Below are positions 40,781 through 50,011 of a stretch of 64,000 nt of DNA, piece by piece. The notes beneath the pieces are model-generated. The model saw nothing but the letters and a program-made list of their open reading frames with translations. It made no database searches and had not been told where the DNA came from. The stretch's first letter is position 1, and every line of letters begins with the position of its first letter. The DNA lies in the NCBI RefSeq assembly GCF_015477605.1, contig NZ_JADLQX010000018.1, positions 108,463 to 172,462 on the forward strand, given 5' to 3'. The translations under genes and the position numbers were made by a program. Origin of the DNA: Nocardia amamiensis. Lineage in GTDB: Bacteria > Actinomycetota > Actinomycetes > Mycobacteriales > Mycobacteriaceae.

Positions 40781-41184
40781 ATGAAGTAGCGGTGCGGGCC
40801 GTGGCCGGGCGGGGGTGCCGAGCCGACGAAGCCGTGGAAGCCGCCGTCGTTGCGGAGGGTGATCGCGCCGGTGGGAAGGGCTCCGCCTTCCTCGCCGCTG
40901 CCCGCGCCGCTGGGCAGGGAGGTGACGGTGGCGGGGATGTCGGCGACGGCCCAGTGCCAGAAGCCGGAGGCGGTGGGTGCGTCGGGGTCGTACACCGTGA
41001 CGGCGAAGCTCTTGGTTTCCGCCGGGAAGCCCGACCAGGACAGCTGCGGGGAGATGTCCTTGCCTCCCGCGCCGAAGACGCCGCTGACCTGGTCGTTGTT
41101 CAGCGGCTGGCCGTCGGTGACGTCGGTGGAGGTGAGGGTGAACGACGGCACCTGGGGCAGTGCGTCGTAGGGGTTGTAGGTCAT
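40651..41184 (-). CDS. YbhB/YbcL Raf-kinase-inhibitor-like (PEBP) protein
   Basis: 177 residues. PEBP hallmarks: KDISPQLSWSGFPAETKSFA, VYDPDAPTASGFWHWAVADI (the DPDAP...HW anion-binding pocket) and GPHRYFIVVHAVD. It corresponds to M. tuberculosis Rv2140c (TB18.6) by type and by position near pyrD and the M20 hydrolase, from memory. PEBPs bind phosphorylated or anionic ligands; the bacterial role is unclear. It lies 20 bp downstream of the M20 gene on the same strand. Its 3' end is duplicated at 38381-38512. Confidence 0.92.
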   Translation of the reverse strand: MTYNPYDALPQVPSFTLTSTDVTDGQPLNNDQVSGVFGAGGKDISPQLSWSGFPAETKSFAVTVYDPDAPTASGFWHWAVADIPATVTSLPSGAGSGEEGGALPTGAITLRNDGGFHGFVGSAPPPGHGPHRYFIVVHAVDVESLGIDENATPAYLGFNLFSHTLARATLIGTYEQK

Positions 41185-41204
41185 GGAACCTCTTTCCGGA
41201 TCGG

Positions 41205-42566
41205 TCAGCTGTGTAGGAGGAAGTGTTCCAGCACGCGGGTGCCGAATTCGAGGGCCTGCACCGGCACCCGCTCGTCGACGCCGTGGAACAGGGCGGAGAA
41301 GTCCAGTTCCGGCGGCAGCTGCAGCGGTGCGAAACCGAAGCAGCGAATTCCCAAGCGGGCGAACGCTTTCGCGTCCGTGCCGCCGGAGAGCATGTAGGGC
41401 ACCGTGCGGCCGCGCGGATCGTGGGCGAGCACGGCGTTGTTCATCGCGTCGACCAGGTCGCCGTCGAAGGTCGTCTCGTAGGAGTCGAGTTTGGTGATCC
41501 ACTCGCGTTCGATGTCGGGGCCGATCAGCTCGTCCACCTCGCGTTCGAACGCGGCCTGCCGCCCGGGTACCACGCGGCAGTCCACCACCGCTTCGGCGGT
41601 TTGCGGGATCACGTTGGCTTTGTACCCGGCCTGCAACATGGTCGGATTCGCGGTGTCGCGCAGCGTAGCGCCGATGATGCGGGAGATGGTGCCGAGCTTG
41701 GCCAGCTGGCCTTCGATATCGGGGCTCGACGGGTCGAATTGAAGGCCGGTCTCTTCGGCGACGGCGGCCAGGAACGCGGCTACCGATTCCGAAACCACCA
41801 GGGGGAAGGTGTGTTTGCCCAGTCGAGCCACCGCGTCGGCGAGGATGGTCACCGCGTTGTCCTCGTGCAGGAACGAGCCGTGGCCCGCGCGGGCCTTGGC
41901 GCGCAACCGCATCCAACCCAGACCCTTCTCGGCGGTCTCCACCAGATACAGCCTGCGTTCGGTGCCGTCGGGACGCGGGACGGTCAGCGAGAACCCGCCG
42001 ACCTCCCCCACCGCCTCGGTGACGCCGTCGAACAGGTCGGGCCGGTTGTCCACCAGCCACTGCGAGCCCCACTTGCCGCCGTTCTCCTCGTCGGCGAGGA
42101 ACGCGAAGACCAGATCACGCGGCGGCACCGTGCCCTCGAGTTTGAACTGGCGGGCCACCGCCAGCGTCATGCCGACCATGTCCTTCATGTCGATCGCGCC
42201 GCGACCCCACACGTAGCCGTCGCGGACCGCGCCGGAGAACGGGTGCACGCTCCAGTCGGCGGCCTGGGCGGGCACCACGTCGAGGTGTCCGTGGATCATG
42301 AGCGCGCCACGGCTGCGATCCGCGCCTTCCAGCCGCGCGAAGACATTGCCGCGTCCCGGGGCGCCGGACTCGACATATTCGGTGACATACCCCGCCTGGT
42401 GCAGCTGGTCGGCCACCCACTGCGCGCATTCGCGCTCCCCCTTGGTGGTGGCCAGGTCGCCGGTGTTGGAGGTGTCGAAGCGGATCAGCGTGCTGACCAG
42501 CTCCACCACTTCCGACACCGCGCGGGTGGTTCGGTTCGAATCGATTCCTTCGCCAGTTGCGGACAC
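41205..42566 (-). CDS. M20-family metallo-hydrolase (DapE/ArgE-like)
   Basis: 453 residues from GTG 42566. Metal ligands and catalytic residues: HGHLDVVPA, GAIDMKDMVGM and DEENGGKWG, then a dimerisation domain and a final GTDAKAFARLG and PLQLP. It would hydrolyse an amide in a peptide or N-acyl compound with a two-zinc centre. The position next to the PEBP gene matches Rv2141c of M. tuberculosis. The substrate (peptidase or acylase) cannot be decided. Forms an operon with the PEBP gene. Confidence 0.92.
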   Translation of the reverse strand: MSATGEGIDSNRTTRAVSEVVELVSTLIRFDTSNTGDLATTKGERECAQWVADQLHQAGYVTEYVESGAPGRGNVFARLEGADRSRGALMIHGHLDVVPAQAADWSVHPFSGAVRDGYVWGRGAIDMKDMVGMTLAVARQFKLEGTVPPRDLVFAFLADEENGGKWGSQWLVDNRPDLFDGVTEAVGEVGGFSLTVPRPDGTERRLYLVETAEKGLGWMRLRAKARAGHGSFLHEDNAVTILADAVARLGKHTFPLVVSESVAAFLAAVAEETGLQFDPSSPDIEGQLAKLGTISRIIGATLRDTANPTMLQAGYKANVIPQTAEAVVDCRVVPGRQAAFEREVDELIGPDIEREWITKLDSYETTFDGDLVDAMNNAVLAHDPRGRTVPYMLSGGTDAKAFARLGIRCFGFAPLQLPPELDFSALFHGVDERVPVQALEFGTRVLEHFLLHS

Positions 42567-42686
42567 GCTCCCTTTCCTACCACCCGGACGGCGGGGTGAT
42601 CGCGCGGCCGGGTGGTCGCGTCGGGTCGTCGAGTCCGCATGGTGCGTGATCGGGCCCGACAGGGTTGCGATCAGGGTGATCGCAAC

Positions 42687-43205
42687 TCAGGCGCTGCCGC
42701 GATCCACTTCCTCGGGGAATACCACCCGCACGAACGCCCAGAAGCGGAACACCATGCCCAACGCGGTGCCGATCAGCTGCGCGGCGACGAAATCGGCCAG
42801 GTTCTGGGTGAACCGGGAGACTTCGGGCACCTCCAGGTGCAACACATACCGCGAGACCCACAGCGGCGCGGTGTTGATCGCGACCGCCAGAAAGCTGACC
42901 AGGTAGAACAGCGCGGCCTCGTGATGCCCGCGCCGTCCGCCGCGCGCGTCGAAGGACCACTGCTTGTTCAGCACATACGACAGCGTGATCGCCGCGAGCA
43001 CCGCGAGGATCTTGGCCGTGACCGGATGCGACTCCAGCACAGTGCTCTTCAAAGTAAGGAAAACGGCGGTGTCCAGCGTGAACGCGGCGACGCCGACGGA
43101 AGCGAATCGGATCAGTTCTCGACGCCGTGCCTCGCCCCCCAGCGCGGACGTCACCCGAGTGAAAACGGGGCGTTCGGAAAATAGCACAGGTAAAGTTTCC
43201 GGCAC
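42687..43205 (-). CDS. GtrA-family membrane protein
   Basis: 172 residues from GTG 43205; a longer frame to 43310 enters the divergent gene and is rejected. Four membrane helices: IRFASVGVAAFTLDTAVFLT, AKILAVLAAITLSYVLNKQW, LFYLVSFLAVAINTAPLWV, LADFVAAQLIGTALGMVFRF. The YVLNKQWSF block is the GtrA signature. GtrA proteins help flip or modify polyprenyl-linked sugars in cell-wall glycan assembly; in nocardiae an arabinogalactan/LAM-related role is plausible. It is divergent from the KS-ACP gene with an 82-bp gap. Confidence 0.9.
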   Translation of the reverse strand: MPETLPVLFSERPVFTRVTSALGGEARRRELIRFASVGVAAFTLDTAVFLTLKSTVLESHPVTAKILAVLAAITLSYVLNKQWSFDARGGRRGHHEAALFYLVSFLAVAINTAPLWVSRYVLHLEVPEVSRFTQNLADFVAAQLIGTALGMVFRFWAFVRVVFPEEVDRGSA

Positions 43206-43287
43206 ATGTCCCGACCCCACAACAAGATCGGCGGATTCACCGCACCCATATTTCTGGGAGGTGGATCGCGGCAGGTGAGAAGGCAGC

Positions 43288-45789
43288 GTGAAGAAGTCCA
43301 AGCGGCGCACCCGTCACCAGCAGGAACAGCGCGACACGCCGGTGCGGGCGGCGGAGCCCATCGCCGTGGTCGGCATGAGCTGCCGCTTCGCCGGGGGCGC
43401 GGATTCGCCGGAAGCCTTGTGGCGCTTGCTGATCGAGGAGACCGACGCGGTCGCCGACGCGCCGCCGCCGGGCCGGTGGCCGGGTGACTACCGCGATCCC
43501 GATCGGTCCGCCGCGGGCAAGACGGTCTCGGTCGCCGGGGGCTATCTGCCGGATGTCGCCGGGTTCGACGCCGAATTCTTCGGGATCACCCCGCGCGAGG
43601 CGGCGGATATGGATCCGCAGCAGCGCTTGGCGCTGGAATTGGCCTGGGAGGCGTTCGAGGACGCGGGTATCCGGCCCGATCGGGTTCCGGAGACCGGCGT
43701 GTATTTCGCGAACAAGTTCAACGATTATCGCGCTGTCAAACTCGCTCGCGGCGCCACCGCCATCACACCGTTCTCCAGTACCGGCGACGTCGAGGGTGTC
43801 ATCGCCAACCGGGTCTCGTACTTCCTGGGTCTCGACGGTCCGAGCATGACCGTGAACGCTTCTTGCGCGGGATCGCTGGTCGCGGTGCATCTGGCTTGCC
43901 AGGCGCTGCGGGCGGGTGAGAGCGCGCTGGCGGTCGCCGGTGGTGTGCAGCTGAACCTGATTCCCGAGACCGCTGTCGGGCTCTCGGCGCTGGGCGTGCT
44001 GTCTCCGCGGGGCCGGTCGCGCACCTTCGACGCCTCCGCCGACGGCTACGTGCGCGGCGAGGGCGGCGCGGTGGTCGTGCTCAAACCGCTGACCCATGCG
44101 CTGCGCGACGGTGACCGCGTCTACTGCACCCTGCTGGGCAGCGCCACCAACAACAACGGCAACCATCGCTCCATGCCCGCAAGCAGCGCCGAGGGACAGC
44201 GGCAACTCCTGCGGCGGGCGTGCGCGCGGGCTGGTGTCGACCCGATCACGATCGACTACGTAGAGGCGCACGGCACGGGCACCGCGGTCGGTGATCGCGC
44301 GGAACTGTCCGCGCTGGCGGAGGTCTATGGCACCGGCCGCGCGCCGGACGCTCCGTTGACGATCGGCTCGATCAAAACCAATATCGGGCACACCGAGGCC
44401 GCCGCGGGGATGGCGGGGCTGGTGAAGGTGGCACTCGCCCTGTCGCATCGCCGCATTCCGCGCAGTCTTCATTTCGACCGTGCGCCAGGGGATTTCGATT
44501 TGGCGGCTGCTGGGCTGCGGGTCGCTGATACGGCATTGCCGTGGCCGCCGCATGACGGCCCGGCACGCGCCGCGGTGAGCGCGTTCGGTTTCGGCGGCTC
44601 CAACGCCCACGTGATCGTCGAGGCGGCGCCGCACGCCGCGCCGGTGATCGCGTCGCAGGTCCAGGAACGGCTGGTGGTGCTGTCCGCGTGCACCGAGGCC
44701 GCGTTGCGGACGCACGCCCGCCGTCTGCGCGACCATCTCGTGAGCGAACCCGGCATCCTGCTCGGCGACCTCGCGCATACGCTCGCCACGCGAACTCCGC
44801 TCCGTCACCGGCTGTCGGTGGTCGCCGAGGATGTGGGTCGAGTTGTCGAGTTCCTCGACAGCTACCTCGACCGGGCCGACGATGCGGACGACAGGGAAAA
44901 CGAGGTGCTGAGCCGAGTGCTGTCCGCGGCTCTGCGTCCCGGCACCGTGGACCGGCGTGAGCTGCTGGCGGCGGCGGGCATACTGTTCCGGCGTGGCGTC
45001 GAGCCCGACTGGGCGGCGGTCAACCCGCCGGGCACTCCGATCTCGTTGCCCACCTACCCATTTCAGCGGCAACGGCATTGGGTGACGGCGGAAGCCCGCG
45101 CTGCAGAGCCTGGTGTTGCTCGGTCCGAGTCGTCGGCGACCTCTTCGCCGCCGGCTGAACCCACCGCCTCCACCGGTCGATCGACACCACGGCGTGCGAC
45201 CGATCACGGGGACCCCGACAACGAGTCGTCGGCGGACTACTCCGTCCTGGTCGAACCCCATGGTCCGAGCTCGAGGCGCGCTTCGATCGAGCAGCGCACC
45301 GAGTCCGGCACCGCGCCGAACGAGTCGTCGTCGAGCGCTGCCGGTGCGGTCGAAGCCGCATTCCCCGCCGCTGATTCGGCATTACGCGAGCGGCCTTCCG
45401 AGCCCGGTGAGCCGGCGGATACCGTCCAGCCCGACACAGCGACACTTACCGTCGTGGTCACCACGGAGCTGGCCGAGGTCGTCGGCATCGCGGCTGATCG
45501 CGTCGACGTGCGCCGGAACTTCGATCAGCTCGGCATCGGCTCGGTGCATGCCGTGGAGCTCAGCGCTCGCCTGAGCGCCCGGCTCGGTATCGACGTCCCG
45601 GCCGCCATAATCTGGGGGTGCCCCACCGTCGAGCTGCTGGCCGCCGAACTGGGCGCCCGCCTGGCCCCTGTACGCCTTGCGGAATCCTCCGGGCCCGCAT
45701 CGCCGGTGGCGGTTCTCGAGCCGACTCTGAGCGAGGAAGCACTCTCCACCGCCGAACTGCTGGCACTGAGCCGAGAACTTTTGGGCTGA
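43288..45789 (+). CDS. Stand-alone KS-ACP polyketide synthase protein without AT domain
   Basis: 833 residues from GTG 43288. Ketosynthase at ~22-450: active Cys193 in NASCAGSLVAVH (the common form is DTACSSS), His328 in EAHGTGT and His368 in NIGHTEAAAG, so condensation is possible. A KS-to-linker region ends in ISLPTYPFQRQRHW, as after trans-AT KS domains. A long Ser/Pro/Glu-rich linker (~610-700) leads to an ACP with the phosphopantetheine Ser752 in LGIGSVHAVEL. No acyltransferase, ketoreductase or thioesterase is present, so partners must act in trans. No biosynthetic partner is visible within the window. Confidence 0.88.
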   Translation: MKKSKRRTRHQQEQRDTPVRAAEPIAVVGMSCRFAGGADSPEALWRLLIEETDAVADAPPPGRWPGDYRDPDRSAAGKTVSVAGGYLPDVAGFDAEFFGITPREAADMDPQQRLALELAWEAFEDAGIRPDRVPETGVYFANKFNDYRAVKLARGATAITPFSSTGDVEGVIANRVSYFLGLDGPSMTVNASCAGSLVAVHLACQALRAGESALAVAGGVQLNLIPETAVGLSALGVLSPRGRSRTFDASADGYVRGEGGAVVVLKPLTHALRDGDRVYCTLLGSATNNNGNHRSMPASSAEGQRQLLRRACARAGVDPITIDYVEAHGTGTAVGDRAELSALAEVYGTGRAPDAPLTIGSIKTNIGHTEAAAGMAGLVKVALALSHRRIPRSLHFDRAPGDFDLAAAGLRVADTALPWPPHDGPARAAVSAFGFGGSNAHVIVEAAPHAAPVIASQVQERLVVLSACTEAALRTHARRLRDHLVSEPGILLGDLAHTLATRTPLRHRLSVVAEDVGRVVEFLDSYLDRADDADDRENEVLSRVLSAALRPGTVDRRELLAAAGILFRRGVEPDWAAVNPPGTPISLPTYPFQRQRHWVTAEARAAEPGVARSESSATSSPPAEPTASTGRSTPRRATDHGDPDNESSADYSVLVEPHGPSSRRASIEQRTESGTAPNESSSSAAGAVEAAFPAADSALRERPSEPGEPADTVQPDTATLTVVVTTELAEVVGIAADRVDVRRNFDQLGIGSVHAVELSARLSARLGIDVPAAIIWGCPTVELLAAELGARLAPVRLAESSGPASPVAVLEPTLSEEALSTAELLALSRELLG

Positions 45790-45850
45790 TGAGGGATTCG
45801 CACACCGGCCCGAGAGGCCCGGACGATCGGGCAGCGGGTGCTCGGCCAGA

Positions 45851-46242
45851 ATGGCTTTCATGAGCCGACTGCCCACGCTGTCCGCCCCGGAAATCACCTC
45901 TGATCGTCTCTTGCTCCGCAAGGCATCGGAACACTCATGCTCAACCGCCGGTCCGCCGATCGACCTGGGCACCTCACCGAGGACGGCGAAGAACTAGAAC
46001 TGACCTACCTGCTGCGGCGCGATGCGTGGGGTGCGGGGCTGGCATTCGAAGCCGCGACAGCCGCGCTGCGGGCCGCCGCTGCCGAACTCCCCGACCAGCC
46101 GGTGCTGGTCGTCACTCAGACGGCCAACCATCGTTCACTGAAACTCGCCACCCGCCTTGGTTTCCAGCCCGTCAGCACCTTCGAAGCGTTCGACGCTCAG
46201 CAGACCCTCGCCACTGCCCGCCTCCATGCATTCAAAGCCTGA
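45851..46242 (+). pseudogene. GNAT acetyltransferase, internally deleted and frameshifted
   Basis: The 5' part (ATG 45851 or 45860) reads SRLPTLSAPEITSDRLLLRK, a typical RimJ-like start. After KASEHS the frame changes and the middle ~60 residues are missing. The 3' part in another frame reads YLLRRDAWGAGLAFEAATAA, then VTQTANHRSLKLATRLGFQP, the acetyl-CoA-binding core and end of the same family. The gene is dead. It directly abuts the truncated transposase on its right, so the insertion event may have caused the damage. Confidence 0.75.
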
Positions 46243-46301
46243 CGCCATTTCCGCGGTACAACGGCCCCGCAGCCGCCCCGAGCGGATGCGGGTGCGGTCA
46301 A

Positions 46302-46883
46302 TTTGCCCGCGATCTTGGTGTGACCATATGAGGCGCCCTGCTTGGCATACCCATAGACCGGACGCAGTAGCGAGTCGATATCGACGAACACCCGCTCCTC
46401 CGAGCCGGGTAGCAGATCCACCCGCTCACACAACCGGGCCAGATGCTCCCGCAGCACCGTCTCGAGCTGGCGGGCGTGGCCGAAGGTGAACTCCCGCAAC
46501 AGGGTTCCGATAGTCGACGGCGCGTACACCCGATCGAACACCGTCTTCATCCCACCGCTACGCAGCACGTCAACGTCATCGATGCTGTCCGCGCCAGCCG
46601 CCATCCCCGCTATCAATGTGGCCAACTTCGGCGCCGGATTCGCCGACCCGGACTTGATCCGCGGCGCGGCAATCGACACCTTCTCCCTCAGTGCCTCGAT
46701 CAGCCCGGTCTGCTCGGCCAGCCGCATCACCGGCACCAGCCCGGCCAGCGACACGAGATTGTCATCGTCGAACACCGCCGACTCCACGGCGAACCTATGC
46801 GAAACTTGCACCCGAAGTGCCCTTCTGAACTGGACCGATCATTGCCTAGACAACAGTGATCATCCCAGCTCGAAGGGCACTTC
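46302..46883 (-). mobile_element. Truncated IS1380-family element with transposase N-terminus
   Basis: From GTG 46811 the minus strand encodes about 170 residues of an IS1380-type transposase: VFDDDNLVSLAGLVPVMRLA, SGSANPAPKLATLIAGMAAG, ADSIDDVDVLRSGGMKTVFD, FVDIDSLLRPVYGYAKQGAS and HTKIAGK. Homology stops at ~46302 and the frame then reads nonsense to 46197, so two thirds of the protein and the far end are gone. In front of the gene lie 12-bp inverted arms GAAGTGCCCTTC (46814) and GAAGGGCACTTC (46872), probably part of the element's left end. It cannot transpose by itself. Confidence 0.85.
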
Positions 46884-47040
46884 CTCATTCACGGCACACC
46901 GATGGACGCACGCCCGTCCCGTCGGTGGATCGAGGCTAAGCCAGTGCTTCGATGTTGTCGGTCGGGGCTGCGATGATCTAGTCCAATAGATCCGATGTAC
47001 AGCCAAAGCCGATGGCTGGCCAACCTCCGAATGGAATGTG

Positions 47041-47772
47041 ATGGCGCGTATCACCAAAATCGAGCCCGGAGTTGGGGCATCTCCGCTGCCGCACACCGTC
47101 CGAGACGACGATGTCTGCACGTACCGCGTGATCGAGTCCGCGGATGGCACGCCTTTGCTCCATCTGGAGGTAAGTTCCGCTGACGGGAAGTCCAGCTTCT
47201 CGATGCAGTTCGACCAAGAGTCGGCTGGACGGCTGTTCGAGATCTTCAGCGATGCTGAGGTGCTCAGCCGACTGACGCTGGACTGGCAACGCATCGACGC
47301 CGACGGGTTCGAGCGGCTGATCGCCCGGCTCCTCGATCTGTCCGGAGCATACACGAAGATCAACCGGCCGATGAACGTCAATGCGCCCGACTGTGGACGG
47401 GATATCGAAGCATTCTTGCAGGTCACCGACGGTCTAGGTGCGGAAACGCTGGAACGCCTGATCGTCCAAGCTAAGCACTGGCCTGGCACAGGGATCAATG
47501 CCTCCGAGATAGCCGACTTGGTTCATGCCAAGATGCCTCAGTGGGAGGGCGAACCAGTGCGGCGCTTGACCATAGCTACGTCAGGATCATTCACGCGCGA
47601 TGCTGTTCACTGGGCAGAGACACACAACCGCGCCGCCCATCGCCCGACGATCACACTCTGGTCGTCCAGCGAGCTCGAACGGATGTTGAGGCGATGGCCA
47701 ACGTTGGCCGCCGAATTTGGCCTGATCACGTCGAGTTCCAGCGGGTCACCCTTTACACCGTCTTGGTCTTAG
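47041..47772 (+). CDS. Mrr-type restriction endonuclease-like protein
   Basis: 243 residues from ATG 47041 (GTG 47038 possible; no clear ribosome site). Residues 80-235 resemble the Mrr nuclease domain: DADGFERLIARLLDLSGAY, the acidic residues D117 and D121 in PDCGRDIEAF, and QAK (143-145) in LIVQAKHWPG, the D-(E/Q)xK core; then RRLTIATSGSFTRDAV and WSSSELERML. The first 75 residues are a separate small domain. Mrr-like enzymes cleave modified or foreign DNA (type IV). No methylase is nearby, which fits. Codon use is less G+C-biased than neighbours, and it sits next to IS debris, so acquisition by transfer is likely. Confidence 0.8.
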   Translation: MARITKIEPGVGASPLPHTVRDDDVCTYRVIESADGTPLLHLEVSSADGKSSFSMQFDQESAGRLFEIFSDAEVLSRLTLDWQRIDADGFERLIARLLDLSGAYTKINRPMNVNAPDCGRDIEAFLQVTDGLGAETLERLIVQAKHWPGTGINASEIADLVHAKMPQWEGEPVRRLTIATSGSFTRDAVHWAETHNRAAHRPTITLWSSSELERMLRRWPTLAAEFGLITSSSSGSPFTPSWS

Positions 47773-47877
47773 ATCCCGGCCAGGAGCCCCACCCGGTCTC
47801 CTTCTGCGTGGGGCTTCGCTGCATCGAGGGATTTGCGCCCCTCATCCCGTAGGAATCCTGGGGACGGCGCGCCATAG

Positions 47878-49332
47878 TCATTCTCGGCCGAGGTGCCGGC
47901 GATGGTCGTCGGTGAGCGCCAGCGGCGGGACGTATCGACTCACCAGCGTGCGATGCCACCAAGCTCGGGTGTGAACCAGCTCCCGGGGAGTGGTGAAGCG
48001 GTACTCGTACAGTTGCGCACGTACATAGCGTGGCGGGGACTCGGGGAAGGGGTTGCGCCGCAATAGGCGCAGGGTCGCCCGATCGTTTTCCAGCAGTCGC
48101 ACCAGGAACGGGCCGAGCCAGTCCCGCGCATAATGCGGTGAGAAGGCGGCGAACCACATGAGCCAGTCCAGGCGCAGGTGGTATGGGGCCCATTGCCGCG
48201 GCAGGCGGCGCAGGTTGCCGGGTTTGCCTTTGAATTCGTATTCCTTCCACTGTGACTGTTCGGTGGGCGTCGGGTCGTCGGTTCCTTCGATCACCACCTC
48301 GAACCGGATCCGGCCGACAGTGCCGAAGGCGCCGTAGGTGTTGACCAGGTGATAGGGATTGAACGACCGATTCATCAGCTGGTTGCTGGAGATCATGTTG
48401 CGTACCGGCCAGTAGCTCAGGAACACCACCAGCACCGTGAACGCGATGACCAGGCCCGCGAACCACGGCGGTGGTCCCGGCAGCGCGGGCGGACTGGGCA
48501 CCGGAAGCACCGCTGCCGCTGCGGGCTGACTGATCGCGCTGCCGGCGAGGACGATCGTCGCCCAATTCAGCCACGCGAAGTTTCCGGACAGCACCAGCCA
48601 CAGCTGGGTGACCAGGATGATGGCCGCGGCGATGCTCGCGACCGGCTGTGGAGCGAACAAGCCGAACGGCACGACGAGTTGCGCGAAATGGTTGGCCGCG
48701 ACCTCCACCCGATGCAACGGCTTGGGCAGGTGATGGAAGAACCAGCTCAGCGGCCCGGGCATCGGCTGCGTCTCATGGTGGTAGTACAGGCAGGTGAGAT
48801 CACGCCAGCACGCGTCTCCGCGCATCTTGATCAGTCCCGCGCCGAACTCGACACGGAACAGCAGCCAGCGTGCCGCCCACAACACCAGCACCGGCGGCGC
48901 GGTGCGGTCGTTCCCTAGGAAAATCGCCAGGAAGCCGACCTCAAGCAGCAGGGACTCCCAGCCGAACGAATACCACGCCTGCCCCACGTTGACGATCGAC
49001 AGGTAGGCGACCCACAGCGTCAGCCACAGCAGCATCGCGGCCCACAACGGCACCACGTCGGCCAAGCCTGCGACCATCGCCGCGGACAGCGCCGCACCGA
49101 TCCAGCAGACCAGGGCGAAGAACCGGTCGGAATAGTGGACATGGAAGATGCTCGGCGCCGCACGGACCGACCGCCGCGCCAGCAATCGTGGCACCGGCAG
49201 CATCCCGTGTTCGCCGATCAATGCCCGGAACTGCCTGGCGGCCGCGATGAAGGCGATCAGATAGATCGCCGCGGCACCGCGCGTCAGTATCTGCCTGCCC
49301 AACCAGTATTCGGGTGCCGTGAACCATTCCAT
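47878..49332 (-). CDS. Lipase maturation factor family membrane protein
   Basis: 484 residues from ATG 49332; an upstream extension of 11 codons is unlikely. N-terminal membrane part with several helices (AAIYLIAFIAAARQF, LWAAMLLWLTLWVAYLSIV), the family block WESLLLEVGFLAIFLGN, then RWLLFRVEFGAGLIKMRGD and ACWRDLTCLYYHHETQPMPG, and a soluble C-terminal domain with QWAPYHLRLDWLMWFAAF. These are lipase maturation factor 1/2 hallmarks. In animals they help lipases fold in the ER; the bacterial role is unknown, maybe folding of secreted lipases. No lipase gene is adjacent. Confidence 0.9.
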   Translation of the reverse strand: MEWFTAPEYWLGRQILTRGAAAIYLIAFIAAARQFRALIGEHGMLPVPRLLARRSVRAAPSIFHVHYSDRFFALVCWIGAALSAAMVAGLADVVPLWAAMLLWLTLWVAYLSIVNVGQAWYSFGWESLLLEVGFLAIFLGNDRTAPPVLVLWAARWLLFRVEFGAGLIKMRGDACWRDLTCLYYHHETQPMPGPLSWFFHHLPKPLHRVEVAANHFAQLVVPFGLFAPQPVASIAAAIILVTQLWLVLSGNFAWLNWATIVLAGSAISQPAAAAVLPVPSPPALPGPPPWFAGLVIAFTVLVVFLSYWPVRNMISSNQLMNRSFNPYHLVNTYGAFGTVGRIRFEVVIEGTDDPTPTEQSQWKEYEFKGKPGNLRRLPRQWAPYHLRLDWLMWFAAFSPHYARDWLGPFLVRLLENDRATLRLLRRNPFPESPPRYVRAQLYEYRFTTPRELVHTRAWWHRTLVSRYVPPLALTDDHRRHLGRE

Positions 49333-49673
49333 GCCCGCAACTCCTCGGACCGCGGACGTTCCCAACCCACCTTCCGCCTACCTTAACCCGACAGCGCGCA
49401 AACCCGGGGAAGGATGCCGGAAGGTCCCTACATGGGATAAAGACTGTGCTTGCGAGGGTGGAATTCGGCGGCCGCCTCCTTGTCCGGAAGCAGCTGGAGC
49501 GCATGCCGGGTTTCGAGACAGTTGCGTGCGGGTTCGGACACGGCGTCGATGTAGCCGCGTTCGGCGGCGACCCATGGGTGGCGACGGTCGCGTTTTACCG
49601 GCCGATCATGAATTCTCGGACGGCCGCTCGCTCACATTCGGGAGTGTCGGCGATGCCTGGAAGGATTCAGCGT
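49333..49673. other. 341-bp gap between divergent genes
   Basis: No gene with convincing coding features. Open frames here lack ribosome sites and recognisable motifs. It should contain the promoters of the lipase-maturation-factor gene and the YjbR gene. Confidence 0.4.
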
Positions 49674-50006
49674 ATGAGTGCCACTGGGGACGACGCCCGC
49701 GCCTTTGCCCTGTCACTGCCGGAAACATCCGAGCAGTTCACTTGGGGGATGCCGACTTTCCGCGTGGCGGGCAAGTTGTTCCTCACGCTGCCGGAGGCCG
49801 AGACGTCGATGGCGGTCCGCTGCCCCATCGCCGACCGCGACGAACTCGTCGTCGCCGAACCGGGCAAGTTCTGGATCGCCACGCACGAAGCCAACAACGC
49901 CTGGGTCCGCGTGCGTCTGGCCGCGCTGGACGACGGCGACGAACTGGAGGCCATCGTTCTCGACTCGTGGCGGCAGGCCGCACCCCGGCATTTACTCGAT
50001 GACTGA
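49674..50006 (+). CDS. MmcQ/YjbR family protein
   Basis: 110 residues from ATG 49674, with AAGGA 8 nt upstream. DARAFALSLPETSEQFTWGM then PTFRVAGKLFLTL and the C-terminal SWRQAAPRHLLDD are typical of the family, which has a CyaY-like fold and is called DNA-binding by similarity. Role unknown. It converges on an alpha/beta hydrolase gene with 5 bp between stops. Confidence 0.88.
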   Translation: MSATGDDARAFALSLPETSEQFTWGMPTFRVAGKLFLTLPEAETSMAVRCPIADRDELVVAEPGKFWIATHEANNAWVRVRLAALDDGDELEAIVLDSWRQAAPRHLLDD

Positions 50007-50011
50007 TTCCA

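Noticed and set aside
47878..49332. Vitamin-K-dependent carboxylase or HTTM protein
   Set aside because: Some helix wording is similar, but the ACWRDLTCLYYHHETQP block and the C-terminal domain fit lipase maturation factors.
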